A DNA stretch of 64,000 nucleotides, taken from Malus domestica (Eukaryota > Streptophyta > Magnoliopsida > Rosales > Rosaceae). Position numbers and translations under genes: made by a program. The stretch lies in NCBI RefSeq assembly GCF_042453785.1, contig NC_091671.1, forward strand, positions 36,347,001 to 36,411,000, written 5' to 3'. Positions 31,582 to 42,525 of the stretch are shown piece by piece (positions within the stretch are counted from its first letter, which is position 1; each line of letters starts with the position of its first letter). The notes under the pieces were generated by a model, which made no database searches, had not been told where the DNA came from, and saw nothing but the letters and a program-made list of their open reading frames with translations.

Positions 31582-33204
31582 TTACCTTTGCTTTGTCGGA
31601 GCGGATTGCAACCGAGTGAGGTAAACTTGGCACTGAATGACAGATTTACCGAGTCTGAATCCCGGAACAACTGTGAATCCCACCTGCGGTTCAGATGTTG
31701 TTGAGAGGAACGCTTCGTCAGCTAAGCTTTCCATGTACACTTCTGAAAATCGGCATCCCTTGCTTACTTGGAAGATTGCGGCTTCAGGATTGAAGGAGAA
31801 GGCCAAGCAATGCAGGAGCCAGACACGTTTCGCCATTTCAGCAAACGAAGTAAAGAAATTAGAGCTCGGAAACTCACCTGCATTGATGAGGTTTCTTTGA
31901 TTCAGATTGCCGAAAAATGATGTTTCCATCTTGGGATGCACCAGTCGTAAGTACTTGACACGGCAGAACTTAGCAAATGCTGATCTGGGATTCTGGGCAA
32001 GGTACTCCTTCGGCTTCATTGATTTGAGCTCCGTAAATCTCACAAAAAAGAGCTGCTGCTGTTGTTTCTTTTTCTCTGGCAAGGACTCATTTGGGAGTAA
32101 GAAGTTGGGATGCTGGAAAGCATCGAACATTTCCTTGCAAACAAAGTGTTCGAATGCAAAACACTTGTGGTCTTCTTTCCAATAAACCACATTGCGGTCA
32201 ATCGCTTTAGCTGCTGCATGAATGTCCCAACCGGTAGATTTCATATCATCCATCATCATCCTAACATAGCTCCGAATGGACTTTACTGTGTGTCGGAGAA
32301 CAGTAATGAAATGGTTAGGACTTGAACCAGATAACTGAAGATTGTACACATGTAGCTGCCCACTCTGGTTTAATCTTCTCTCCAGCAACTTATTCTGATT
32401 CTTGGCCTCCTCTAACTTTTCTCCAAGAAACACAATTTCAGAGTCCTTAAGCCTCACCTGAGATTCCAACTTTTTCCCCATGATTTCATAGGTTTTTAGA
32501 ACACTCTTCTGCTCCTCGATCTCAGCCAAAACCAGTGTAGTCTCAGGTTTAGGATCAAACTGCTTTTTTAAGAAACACCGCTTCAACTCAGACAAGTTCT
32601 TCAACTCGGAGACTACCTCTTTGTCAGCAGCTTGGATTCCTTCACCATCATAGGGAGACTGAGCATACTGTAGTTGTGCATACGCAGCTTTGACAGATGA
32701 AACGCTTGCAAACAGTTTCGCTACAAGAGCCTCAAGGGCGACTCTTTCCTGAAGCTCCTCATTGTTCTTGTCAAATGACTCAGACCGACCAACCATAACC
32801 TTACCACCATTCCGGTCATTTTTGACATTTTCTTGGGACTTGACTTTCTGAATTCCAATTTCTTGAGACTTCCCCTTCTGCACTCCATTTTCTTGGTAGT
32901 TTACCTTATGACCTCCAAATTCTTGGGATTTAACCTTCTGAACTTTGAATTCTTGGGACTTTACTTTCTGAACTCCGAACTCCTGGGACTTAAACTTCTG
33001 AACTCCGAACTCCTGGGACTTAACGTCCGGAATTCCGAATTCTTGGGACTTAACCTTCGGAATTCTGAATTCTTGGGACTTGACTTTTTGAACCCCATCG
33101 ACTGGGGCAATACCTGTTGCAGCCCGAAGATGAAGAACTTTAGCAATAGTACGTGCGAATCTACTCTTATTCGGGGTCACAGATGATGGTCTCACCGAAT
33201 CCAT
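31582..33204 (-). CDS. GIL1/IRKI-family (DUF641) coiled-coil protein
   Basis: A single coding exon of 540 codons. I chose the second ATG (33204, MDSVRPSS) because it follows TTTGTTTTGCAG, a good splice acceptor; the in-frame ATG six codons earlier would lie in the intron. After a basic N-terminus (SRFARTIAKVLHLRAATG) come nine 10-residue KVKSQEF-type repeats (about residues 38-126), then the DUF641 region with ALEALVAKLFASVSSVKAAY and a long coiled coil (LKTYEIMGKKLESQVRLKDS), and the conserved C-terminal domain (FAKFCRVKYLRLVHPKMETS, AEMAKRVWLLHCLAFSF, KGCRFSEVYMES). Arabidopsis members act in light control of gravitropism (GIL1) or bind the receptor kinase IRK (IRKI). Which member this matches cannot be told here. 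Confidence 0.92.
   Translation of the reverse strand: MDSVRPSSVTPNKSRFARTIAKVLHLRAATGIAPVDGVQKVKSQEFRIPKVKSQEFGIPDVKSQEFGVQKFKSQEFGVQKVKSQEFKVQKVKSQEFGGHKVNYQENGVQKGKSQEIGIQKVKSQENVKNDRNGGKVMVGRSESFDKNNEELQERVALEALVAKLFASVSSVKAAYAQLQYAQSPYDGEGIQAADKEVVSELKNLSELKRCFLKKQFDPKPETTLVLAEIEEQKSVLKTYEIMGKKLESQVRLKDSEIVFLGEKLEEAKNQNKLLERRLNQSGQLHVYNLQLSGSSPNHFITVLRHTVKSIRSYVRMMMDDMKSTGWDIHAAAKAIDRNVVYWKEDHKCFAFEHFVCKEMFDAFQHPNFLLPNESLPEKKKQQQQLFFVRFTELKSMKPKEYLAQNPRSAFAKFCRVKYLRLVHPKMETSFFGNLNQRNLINAGEFPSSNFFTSFAEMAKRVWLLHCLAFSFNPEAAIFQVSKGCRFSEVYMESLADEAFLSTTSEPQVGFTVVPGFRLGKSVIQCQVYLTRLQSAPTKQR
32827..33093 (-). repeat. Coding minisatellite, nine 30-bp units
   Basis: In-frame tandem units encode (V/I)(Q/P)(K/D)(V/F/G)KSQEF(G/K/R), nine in a row without a frameshift. 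Later units decay (VNYQEN, GKSQEI, VKSQEN). On DNA level the + strand shows GAATTCTTGGGACTT repeated every 30 bp. Copy number probably varies among alleles by slippage or unequal exchange. Confidence 0.93.
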
Positions 33205-35781
33205 CTGCAAAACAAAGATCACAAATGATGGAGAGGGGATAGATAGAGTGATGAAGATCTAAGAGATTCTATCCCAAAAAAAAAAAAAAAATTTAAAGAA
33301 ACAAAGGAATAAAGATACGGGGATGCTAATGATGACAATGATGAGAGTGTTGAAGGAAAGCTAAAAAAGCAATATGCTTTAACACTTAGACCACGGCCAT
33401 TGATTGAGGAGTGAATGTTTCTTTTAGTTTTGCTATTTCAACTTTTAAGAGTTTCCGATTTGCTTTCTTTCGAAAGTGTAACAAAAGTAGATTTGAAAAC
33501 GCGGGAAAAAGCGAAAGCAATGCAGAGTGAGTGAAGAACACGAAGAGGGAGAAGCTATGGAAGAGATATTCAGCAGACAGGATCAAAAGACGCGTATAAA
33601 TCAAAATTCAAAGTGCGAATCAATGGAACACTGGGAACCTCCGTTACAATGACACATGCATTACACACCAAAGATCAAAGATTAAACAATAATACACTTT
33701 TTAATAACTTAATTAGAATTTGGAGGGCATGGTTAGTGGTGATTCCTGCTCTTAACATTCTTTATCATTCTCTTCCCAGCTCTACCGTCGGGTCATTCCT
33801 ACTATTCAAGTCAACAAAATTTAGGTAAGTGCATTGCACCCTTCATCTTAGAAAATAAAAAGGAGCTAATTTCCAAACCCCTTTTTGTGTTTGTGGGCCC
33901 CGCCGTCGGACCCACGCCACACACATCAATGGTTGCCTAATTTTTTCTCCAAGTCAAAATTGGCCTTGTCAAGTGAGTTCCAAGTGTTAGATGACTAAAC
34001 AAGTAGATTATAACAATTAAAATGTAATTGCAGGACACAAAAAACCTTGTCTAACCAAATTAACAAAAAAACACAAACACAAAGGGTTAGTAGCTCGGTT
34101 GGTCAAGAACATTACATCCTTGCATCCGAGGTCCGGAGCTCGATATACAAAATAAAATAAAGGGCATCAACCCTAGGATTCCCTGAGGCACCCCACGTAG
34201 AACAACAGTGAGGTCCTAAAGAGTAATCTCCGCAAAATCAGAAAATCTGAAATTCGTGGGACCCATCATAGTGATAATCTGATTAAGAATTTTGGATCAT
34301 CTACACCACAATCATGATTTTTTAGTACAACCAAAGGCGGTGGATTCTTTTCCTTGTCCTTCCCCAATGCATCACACCGTCACCATATAAGAACATGAAA
34401 TTACAATCACCCCCACTGGATAACACTTCATGGCCCAGAAAAAACTCATAGAGATCTGAGCCAGATTTTACATGACGTGCAGACTATTATTGTAATCCAA
34501 CGGGCAAATATTTGATTCCCACTGCCACATTTTTCCTGCTCCCCGTATACTGACAAACCTCGTCTCCCTCCATTTTTTTGCGTTTGTGACTCATTGCCTT
34601 AACCCATTAGAAAGTTAAAAAGAAGCTAGATTACTAAGATTATATAAATATAGGTTAAGTTAGATTATACATATATAGATTTCTCAATGCCATACTTAAC
34701 CATGTTTCTAATTTAATTCACTGAGTTCAAATAACAAGCGTCGTTGTCACACTATCACATTTAGTGATTACATTGCCAAAGTGGGTTTCGCGGAAACCCC
34801 ACTTAACGAAAGACAATAGTTAGTAGGTGGATCAGCAAATGTGGTAACAAATAGCACTACCAAATATTGACATACTAATCTTAACATGAACTCCCTCAAA
34901 TGAGTGTTAAACAAAAGATTACAGATCTTGCGTTGAACCCTACAAGCTGGACACCACAAATCTCTTACTATTCTGAGCAATAAGATTTGCAAAAGCAAAA
35001 GGGTGGGGGTTCCACACAGATATAACAAAGCAAAGTCATTGGCAAACACAGAAACCATATCACAAATGCAAAGTGTGGAACAGGGGGGGTCCAGGACCAC
35101 TATTCTGGTCCAGCAAACACTTTAGCAGAACATAACCCTATAATCATGGGCAAAAATAGACCCAAACCGGTAATTAATCATGCCATTCATCATAAACCAA
35201 GCCTTGCTTTGACCACTAACTGGTCAATTAAACAATATCTCGCGTAAAATACAATTCAACAGACCTTAGAAATATCACGAGAAAATGCGACCAGTTTCAG
35301 TTTCTCTTCATTGTAACGTAAATCTCAAGCGAACAGAACGTCGACAAGACAAGACAACCCGCCGGAGGACGAAATGGTGTCTTTCCTACCTTGCAAAACA
35401 AACCCAGAAATCAGAAACACTGAAAAAAATAAAAAAATAAATAATTGATATTTTCTGAAAAATAAATTAAAAAAGCAACTTACTTTGTGTTTTTTCTTTC
35501 CAATGAGAAAACAACAAGTGTTCTTAGAAACCCAGAAGCAAAAATCGAAGAAATGAACAGAAAAACTTCACAAACGGCGTTTGGATTTTGAGGAATACAT
35601 ATAAAAAAAATCACCGACCTTAGCTCTAATTAAAAACTAAAAAGAGAAAAATAATGTAGAATAAACCGTTTCACAAACCCCAAAATATGAATTAAATGCA
35701 TAAATTAAATAAACGAAAATAACAAAAATGGCCAGCTAAAAACCCAGCAGGAAAGATTAAAAAACAGCGCAGTTCTTACCT
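33205..35781 (-). other. Probable 5'UTR intron of the GIL1/IRKI-type gene
   Basis: The acceptor TTTGTTTTGCAG abuts the start codon at 33204. A donor CAGAAG/GTAAGAACTG lies at 35781 on the minus strand, giving a 2.6-kb intron that contains a SINE-like sequence. Other donor-like sites (CAAG/GTAGGAAAG near 35389, AAAG/TAAGTT near 35480) could give alternative 5' exons, and transcription from near 33550 is also possible. Confidence 0.5.
34083..34270 (+). mobile_element. SINE-like tRNA-derived sequence
   Basis: TAGCTCGGTTGGTCAAGAAC resembles a tRNA box A region and GAGGTCCGGAGCTCGAT, 45 bp later, a box B. No tail or target duplication was fixed. It is not a tRNA gene, as no cloverleaf can be formed. 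Confidence 0.45.
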
Positions 35782-36060
35782 TCTGAGGAAAACACTCGGA
35801 TTTCTGAGGGGTTTTTGTATCTGTTTCCGAATCGAACTCTTCAAAGGCTTCAATGCCTGAAGGATTTTGGGCTTTGTTTTCCGACCGTTCTCAGAAACGA
35901 AAAACTGGGTTTTGGAGACGGAAACGGAGTTTGAAAAGGGTTTTTGAAAATGCGTTTTCGGAGAACGAAAGGCCAGAGATTTTCAAAGAAAAACACAGAG
36001 AGGGAGAGGGAGGAACGAGCGTGGTGTGAAATGCCGAAAGAGGGCACGGTTTTGGGAGAA
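35782..36060 (-). promoter_or_regulatory. Probable 5' exon and promoter of the GIL1/IRKI-type gene
   Basis: Upstream of the donor at 35781 the minus strand is rich in TTC/TTT stretches typical of plant leaders. Exact transcription start is not visible. Plus- and minus-strand short frames here (35944-36222, 35850-36047) look non-coding. Confidence 0.35.
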
Positions 36061-37544
36061 GGGTTCGACAGCGGGGAGCATTGGGAATTAAAAAGGGCTC
36101 GCAGGGTCGGGTCGCTTTCGGAATTTTATTACACCGGATATGCCCTTTTAATTGTAGGGGTATTTACTGGTCCGTTGTGGTCGGAGACGTTGAGGTGGGG
36201 TAGGGGTATTTTGGGGTTTTAAAGGTGAAACCTGATCGTGTAGACTGGTAGATCTGACGTACGTCGCAGGTGGAGAAGTTTGGAAAAATGCACGGTGCGT
36301 GTTGATTGTTGGAAACGGTGTCGTGTGTGGGTACTGAGTCGGAGGTTTAGGTGTGAGTGGGTGCGCATGTCAACATTTGTCACCTCTTCTTTCCCAACTA
36401 AGCAAATATTCATATTCTTTGTTAATGGAAAATATGAATTATTTGATTCGAGAATATCGATATGTTTGTGGACAATATTTTTTAAAGAAAGGAAGAAAAT
36501 TCATACAATATGCATCTATGCTTTTTCACGACCAAATTCATATGGAAGGGAGTGTGAACGAGAATAAAGATCTAATGCAATTTTCTGACAAAAAAAAATC
36601 CAAGTGCAATTTTGTAAAGTTAAAATGTTTAAAGCAAAAGTTGTGTTATCTTTTTTTTTTTTTTTATTAGCATCTCACAAAATATTAAATGCATCCCATA
36701 TTAAAATTTAATATTAAATAACTTATTTACCTCATTATGCAATGTCAATTTTGACCTTATTAGGTTTAAAACAAAATTAAAAAATTTATAATTACCCCCC
36801 AACTCACTTTTAGTGTATTATTTCTCTTATTCAACTACCAAACCCACTTTTCACCCTTCATTGTAGAACGAAACCATAACCAATGAAACTACAGACATGT
36901 TGATTGAGAAAAATTATTTTTGAAAGTCTAATGGAATCATTTGGTGCCAATCCCCATCAAATTTGTTGGCTCCTTTATGTTTTTTGTATTAGAAAGATGG
37001 AGACCTAGTTCTTCAATAAATGAATGACAGCATATGTATGGGAAAACCCGCCTTGCCATCCCAAAGAGAAAAGTTTAGCGATTAAGAAAGGCAACATTTT
37101 TTGTGGCCGCCCTTAAGAAAAAGGGTAGCAACTATAGGAATCTATTTCAATTGAATGTTAGACAATGTCAAAGAATGTGAAATGCAATTAAAAGACACAT
37201 AACCCTCTAGCCAAGAGAAATCGAAGAAAATGTTCAAATTCAACAAGAAATGGCATTCTTTAAGTCATTAGAAACCGAGACCCAAAACAATTTCCAATAC
37301 TTATCCTTTATTTTTTTAATTCAGTCTTCAAATTTATGCTTAAACATCCTGGTATTTCTTTCTAGACAAACCATCCAGAACATTACCATTGCACCAATCC
37401 CATAAAACTCTTACCTTTTTTCTCTAATCTAACCATTTTTCGAATCATTCATTTTGAAATCATTCGGCAAACTAAACGCTCAAATGTTTAGATTCAGTCC
37501 TTGAAAATTAAAAATGAGTGTCATAAGATTTGAGAAATATGGGA
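36061..37544. other. Intergenic DNA
   Basis: No recognised gene or repeat with clear boundaries. AT-rich from about 36650. Confidence 0.4.
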
Positions 37545-37700
37545 TGTATGTAGATTATATAAGGTGTATATTGAGAATGTGGGGTGTGGGGGTATTATGG
37601 GGAAGTACATAGATTATATAAAGTGTATATTGAGAATGTGGGGTGTGGGGGTATTATGGGGAAGTATGTGGGGTGTGGGGGTATTATGTGGGGTGTATCA
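37545..37700 (+). repeat. Minisatellite, about 2.6 units of 59 bp
   Basis: TAGATTATATAA.GTGTATATT and GTGGGGTGTGGGGGTATTAT recur with period 59 (37551 and 37610), then a shortened unit of GTGTGGGGGTATTATG follows. G-rich on the + strand. Confidence 0.85.
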
Positions 37701-37859
37701 AGATAATTTTTAAGTGAAAAAGCAAATGTGAAGTGTATTAAGTATGTGGGGTGTTAATATAATAAGCCTTTTTTTTTATTATTGTTTACACTCTTGTTAA
37801 CTTTTGTCATTAATCTTTTTCAATTCATTCTATTTTTTGATATTTTTCAATTGGAAAAT

Positions 37860-38830
37860 TTTGGATGCGGTCCTTAGTTATGAATTTTCTTTTATTGAAA
37901 CCTTGTTGGTTTTTAATTTTTGATTGACGTCCCTGAAAGTAATGTGATAATTTATTTCTATGTACGTTACTATATTTTTTGAATTAAAAATTAGAAATTT
38001 TAGTTGTTTATATAAATGAGATTTTAAATAAAAAAACCATAATTTGTGGGATTAAAAATATTAAAATATAAATATACATAGTGTGTGTGTGTGTGTGTGT
38101 GTAAACATGGGTACATTCATCAAAATTAACCAAAATATTATTGTGTCAAAACATGGGTACATTCTTCAAAATCACAACAAAAAAAAATTAGGCTTAATAA
38201 TATTAGTAAATTTCTTCGATAAACTTGACATGGATACATTTTAAAATCAAAGAAAAAAGAATGTACCCATATAAGTTTAAAAATGGATTAGAAAAAAATT
38301 GAATAGATTTTATATAAAAAAAATGATACAGTTTACATATAACAAATTGGTATTTTTAAGAATGAGTACATTTTAAGATTAAAAAGTTTTACATGAATGG
38401 GTACATATAATTAGCATGGGTACATTTAGCAAAATAAAAAGTACAAATAAAAAAACATATATGGGTACAAATACAAATAAACTTTAAAAAATATGGGCAA
38501 AAAAAGAATTTAATATATGGGTACAAATTAAAACTGAAAAGAAAATTGGCACAAATTAAAAAAGAATTACATTTAAAAAATAAAACTAAAAATATATGAT
38601 AAAAAATTTAGTCATAAATATAAATATACTAATTGTAACATTTTTAACATTAAATGAATATATTTATAAATAAAAAAATATTTTATTTTTGAAATTATTA
38701 ATGATGTTAATAATATCCAAGGATCTTGATCAAAAATTAAAAAGGAATAGCATTTTAATCAATGAAGTAGCAGAATGAATGATGGGAACCTAATTTCTCA
38801 TTTTCAATTTATGACGATCGGAAATTAAGA
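37860..38830 (-). repeat. Dispersed repeat with GTACCCA motifs, copy 2 (inverted)
   Basis: Reverse complement of 18550-19740: TTTTGGATGCGGTCCTTAG at the left matches the right end of copy 1 and GGAACCTAATTTCTCATTTT at the right matches its left end. ATGGGTACA-type words recur throughout. A (TG)n run lies near 38084-38102. No Cassandra LTR is present in this copy. Confidence 0.6.
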
Positions 38831-39617
38831 AGAATATGTAAAAGGTAAAAAAAAAAGTGGGGGCAGCACAACCTTAAATCAAATATTCATATCAAACAAA
38901 AAATAAGTGTGTGAAAAATAAAAAAAAATATAATAGTTGACATAGTGGTTCATTCAAACCAAAATAAAAATTAATCAGATTGAATTACATCTACTACTAC
39001 TTTTATCTACTTCTATCACTTCTGTAATAAACATCATTCACAAGATATTCATCTTAAATTTCTATATCCGGCCCTCAAAATCTCACAACCATTCTTATAG
39101 ATGCTGAGCCACAATTTGTTCACTTTGCTAGAGCAAGTTCTGTGTTCAAATCGACAAATTTCTTGTTGAAATATCAATTCAATGACCCTCTTCCATTCCG
39201 TTCATACAAAAGCATAAGACATATTTAGCAAACTATGTCTTTGTTTAAACACCAAAATTAATCGAAAACAAATAAACTAATAATTAACAATTGGATTTAA
39301 GTTTTGCGTGATTACTAAATCAAAATCGTCCCACGTCTTTAGATTGAACGGCCGTTTTGGATCATGCGTTGGAACAAAATAATTATCAAATAATGATTCC
39401 TACAAAATCTCAGATAATTGAAATTTGGCCAATCCAAGACCACAAAAGTGGCTTGTGGTTCAATTCTTTGAAAGGAAATTAGCGGTCTGGGGTCCCACAA
39501 AATTCTATTAAAAAAAATTAATTACTAACTTCAGTCTTTTTTTTTTTTTAAATCTTCTGAAGGTGACAGATTAATAAAATCAAGGAAAAGAGAGGATTTT
39601 ATCAGCTTTATTTTTAG
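38831..39617. other. Intergenic DNA
   Basis: No recognised feature. AT-rich left part and ordinary spacer to the right. Confidence 0.4.
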
Positions 39618-39621
39618 TGTT

Positions 39622-39838
39622 GTTTTTTTCCATACGTTTTTGTAATTTGTCATGGCTCATTTGTTCTAGTGACTAATGGGTAGTGACAGATCGAAATTAA
39701 AATATGTTTGGGCAAATGAAAGTCTAATGTTTTTTTCCATACGTTTATGTAATTTGTCATGGCTCATTTGTTATAGTGACTAATGGGTAGTGACGGATCG
39801 AAATTAAAATATGTTTGGGCAAATGAAAGTCTAATGTT
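39622..39838 (+). repeat. 107-bp tandem duplication at the 5' junction of a LINE
   Basis: Two adjacent copies of CATACGTTT.TGTAATTTGT through GGGCAAATGAAAGTCTAATG start at 39631 and 39738, with three or four differences. The second copy runs into the truncated LINE at about 39857. Confidence 0.92.
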
Positions 39839-39856
39839 GAAATCATTTCTTTATTT

Positions 39857-40895
39857 GGAAAAAGCGTATGATAGGGTCCCAAGAGACATTCTTTGGAGGA
39901 TTTTAGAGAAGAAAGGAGTACGAGTAGCATATATCCAAGCTATAAAGGATATGTATGAAGGAGCAAAGACTGCCGTAAGAACTCATGAAGGACAAACTGA
40001 AAGCTTTCCCATAACTGTAGGATTACATCAAGGCTCATCCTTAAGTCCTTACCTTTTTGCGTTGGTAATGGATGAGTTAACAGGACATATTCAAGATGAT
40101 ATTCCTTGGTGTATGCTTTTCGCAGACGATATAGTGTTGATAGATGAAACTCAGGAAGGGGTAAATGCAAAGCTTAACCTTTGGAGAGAAGTGTTGGAAT
40201 CTAAAGGTCTTCGCCTAAGCCGATCAAAGACAGAATATATGGAGTGCAAGTTCAGTGCAAATGGAGGCCAAAACGAGTTAGGGGTGAGGATCGGAGATCA
40301 AGAAATACCAAAGAGCGACCGTTTTCGTTACCTAGGATCTATCTTGCAAAAGAACGGAGAATTAGATGGAGATCTCAACCATAGAATACAAGCTGGATGG
40401 ATGAAGTGGAAGAGTGCATCCGGCGTGTTATGTGACCGCCGTATGCCACTGAAGCTCAAGGGAAAATTTTATAAGACGGCAATAAGGCCGGCGATGCTGT
40501 ATGGCACAGAATGTTGGGCGGTGAAACATCAACACGTACACAAAATGGGTGTAGCGGAGATGAGGATGCTTCGTTGGATGTGTGGGCACACGAGAAAGGA
40601 TAAGATTAGGAATGAGGATATCCGGGGTAAAGTAGGAGTAGCCGAAATTGAAGGAAAGATGAGAGAAAATCGGTTACGGTGGTTTGGACATGTGCAAAGA
40701 AGGCCTACTGACGCTCCGATTAGAAGATGCGACTATGGGACAGAGGTTCAGGGCCGAAGGGGTAGAGGAAGACCTAGGAAAACTTTGGAAGAGACTCTAA
40801 GAAAAGACTTAGAGTATTTGGATCTAACGAAGGACATGACACAGGATCGAGCACAATGGCGTTCTAAGATTCATATAGCCGATCCCACTCAGTGA
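39857..40895 (+). pseudogene. RTE-type LINE, 5'-truncated reverse transcriptase
   Basis: The frame (open from 39783 because of fused flanking sequence) enters LINE homology at [17 protein letters not shown], a reverse-transcriptase motif, and continues through [20 protein letters not shown] and the catalytic FADD to the C-terminal region [18 protein letters not shown] and [20 protein letters not shown] typical of plant RTE-clade elements. Endonuclease and the first RT motifs are missing. The usual (TTG)n tail is absent: after the stop at 40895 the sequence passes into a different repeat. Uninterrupted frame suggests moderate age. It is not an active element. Confidence 0.9.
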
Positions 40896-41155
40896 CTTGG
40901 ATTTTCCAAGTCTCCAACCGAGAAGTTTTCCTCACTCGGAAAATTAAGGGAACACTACCCCAACCTACATGCTCCACTCAGAAAGCTTCAACATACAAGC
41001 TTCAACAAAAGAAAATTCAAAGAACTTAGCGAAGAAGGCTTTGGTGTATCTAACACAATACGTTGAAATGAAGGAAAGCTTATTTATTGATATCCCCGAT
41101 AAGCTACAAATATGTACATATACATGAGTCAAAATAAACACACAAGAGGGAGCCT

Positions 41156-41836
41156 TCACAAAGGTTGCTTAGGAGAAGTCTCAGCAGTCGGTAGAGCCCC
41201 AGAAAGAGAAGGCACCGGAGGGGGATCATTTGGAGCCTCAGTACTGGACAGAACCCTAGAAGGATGAGGCATCAGAGGTTGATCATTTGGAGCTTCATTA
41301 CGCGGTACAGCCCCAGAAGACGAAGGCAATAAATGCCTTTGGAACAAACCCACAAATCTCTGATGATCAAGTAAAACCTGACCATCAGTTTCCTTCATCT
41401 GGTCAAGCTTCCTCTTCATGTTTGTAGCATAGTCATGTGCGAGCCGGTGCAACTGTTTATTCTCATGCTTGAGCCCTCTAATCTCCTGTTTGAGACTCAT
41501 CACTTCAGCCGCCAATGATTCAACTTGGCGGGTTCGAGCAAATAGGCGTTGGGCCATATTAGACACAGAACCTGCACACTGAACACTGAGAGCCAGCGAA
41601 TCCTTAACAGCTAACTCATCAGACCGTTTGGAAAGTAGTCTGTTATCTTTGGGAGTGAGAAGGTTCCTGGCCACCACCGCAGCGGTCATATCATTCTTCA
41701 TCACGGAATCCCCAACGGTAAGAGGACCAGTAGGGGAGACGAAGGATGGGCGCCATATGTTGTCTGGAGAAGGCGGGGCTGCCTCTTCAACAAGGTTCAA
41801 GTCAAAACGACGGTCGGAGGGGCCAGACATTTTCAA
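41156..41836 (-). CDS. Repeat-encoded coiled-coil protein, function unknown
   Basis: 226 codons, ATG at 41836 (a second ATG, MSGPSDRRFD, two codons on may be the real start). The protein starts with SGPSDRRFDLNLVEEAAPPS, has a central predicted coiled coil (VESLAAEVMSLKQEIRGLKH and following leucine-spaced residues, about 105-150) and a Pro/Ser-rich tail with three APNDQP/APNDPP-type repeats. I recall near-identical hypothetical proteins in apple and pear, attached to the same repeat. The DLNL word resembles an EAR-type repression motif but lacks the full consensus. An AATAAA signal follows 65 bp downstream. It could be a derived gag-like structural protein; no zinc knuckle is seen. Confidence 0.65.
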   Translation of the reverse strand: MKMSGPSDRRFDLNLVEEAAPPSPDNIWRPSFVSPTGPLTVGDSVMKNDMTAAVVARNLLTPKDNRLLSKRSDELAVKDSLALSVQCAGSVSNMAQRLFARTRQVESLAAEVMSLKQEIRGLKHENKQLHRLAHDYATNMKRKLDQMKETDGQVLLDHQRFVGLFQRHLLPSSSGAVPRNEAPNDQPLMPHPSRVLSSTEAPNDPPPVPSLSGALPTAETSPKQPL

Positions 41837-41967
41837 AGGTGTTGAAGAGAGAAGAGGTCGGACAAATCAAGATCTTAGAAGTGCAAGAATGAAGCTTCTA
41901 CTGGTGGAGATTCAAGTGTGCTTTGGAACTTAATGCCAGCCCCTATAAAAATCTGCACTCGACGGAG

Positions 41968-42212
41968 CTTCAGAAATCGAAGAGGCGCCTGCTCAGAAAT
42001 CGAAGAGGCGTTTGCTTTCTCAAAAGCTGGGCTGCTTAGAGATCACGAGGGTTGATCTCAGAAATCGAAGAGGCGTTTGCTTTCTCAAAAGTTGGGCTGC
42101 TCAAAGACCTCGAAGGCTGATCCCAGAAATCGAAGAGGCGCTCGCTTTCTCAAAAGCTGGGCTCCCCAGAGACCACGAGGGCCGATCTCAGAAATCGAAG
42201 AGGCACCTACTT
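41968..42212. repeat. Tandem repeat, about 62-66 bp units
   Basis: CAGAAATCGAAGAGGCG.TTGCTTTCTCAAAAG.TGGGCT recurs at about 41996, 42059, 42124 and 42189, with CACGAGGGTTGATCT-type linkers. Part of the retroelement-like block. Confidence 0.8.
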
Positions 42213-42525
42213 TTCCAGCCTTGTCAGCACCTGTCACATGCACACTCAGCTTTACGGAAATTATGGGCATTATGTCGAAGACTTCTGGGGAAGTAGAAAA
42301 CACATGAATCTTACTGTTCAATCACCCACTTCCCACACGCAACAATAGCTCATGGGTACCACAGATAACTTTGCCAAAGTTCTCTGCCAAAGTTGAGCAC
42401 GTGAAGCTTGCAGCTCCCACTACATCGCTCTGACCAAGAAGGGTAAAAGAATAGCAAAGAAACAGCACTAACAAAGTTTAGACCCATAAATTTTGAAGGT
42501 CTAGCTACCATATTATTACCCACAA

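Noticed and set aside
32833..33186. Plus-strand Leu/Asn/Ser-repeat frame of 117 codons
   Set aside because: Antisense of the 30-bp coding minisatellite of the GIL1/IRKI-type gene.
33386..33604. 72-codon minus-strand frame as a separate gene
   Set aside because: Lies in the leader/intron region, with no recognisable domain.
34083..34160. tRNA gene
   Set aside because: Box A and box B words are present but acceptor and anticodon stems cannot be formed.
36280..36670. Two overlapping plus-strand frames near 36.3-36.7 kb
   Set aside because: No family signal, inconsistent codon use, ends in T-runs.
41628..41933. 101-codon plus-strand frame
   Set aside because: Antisense shadow of the coiled-coil protein gene at 41156-41836.
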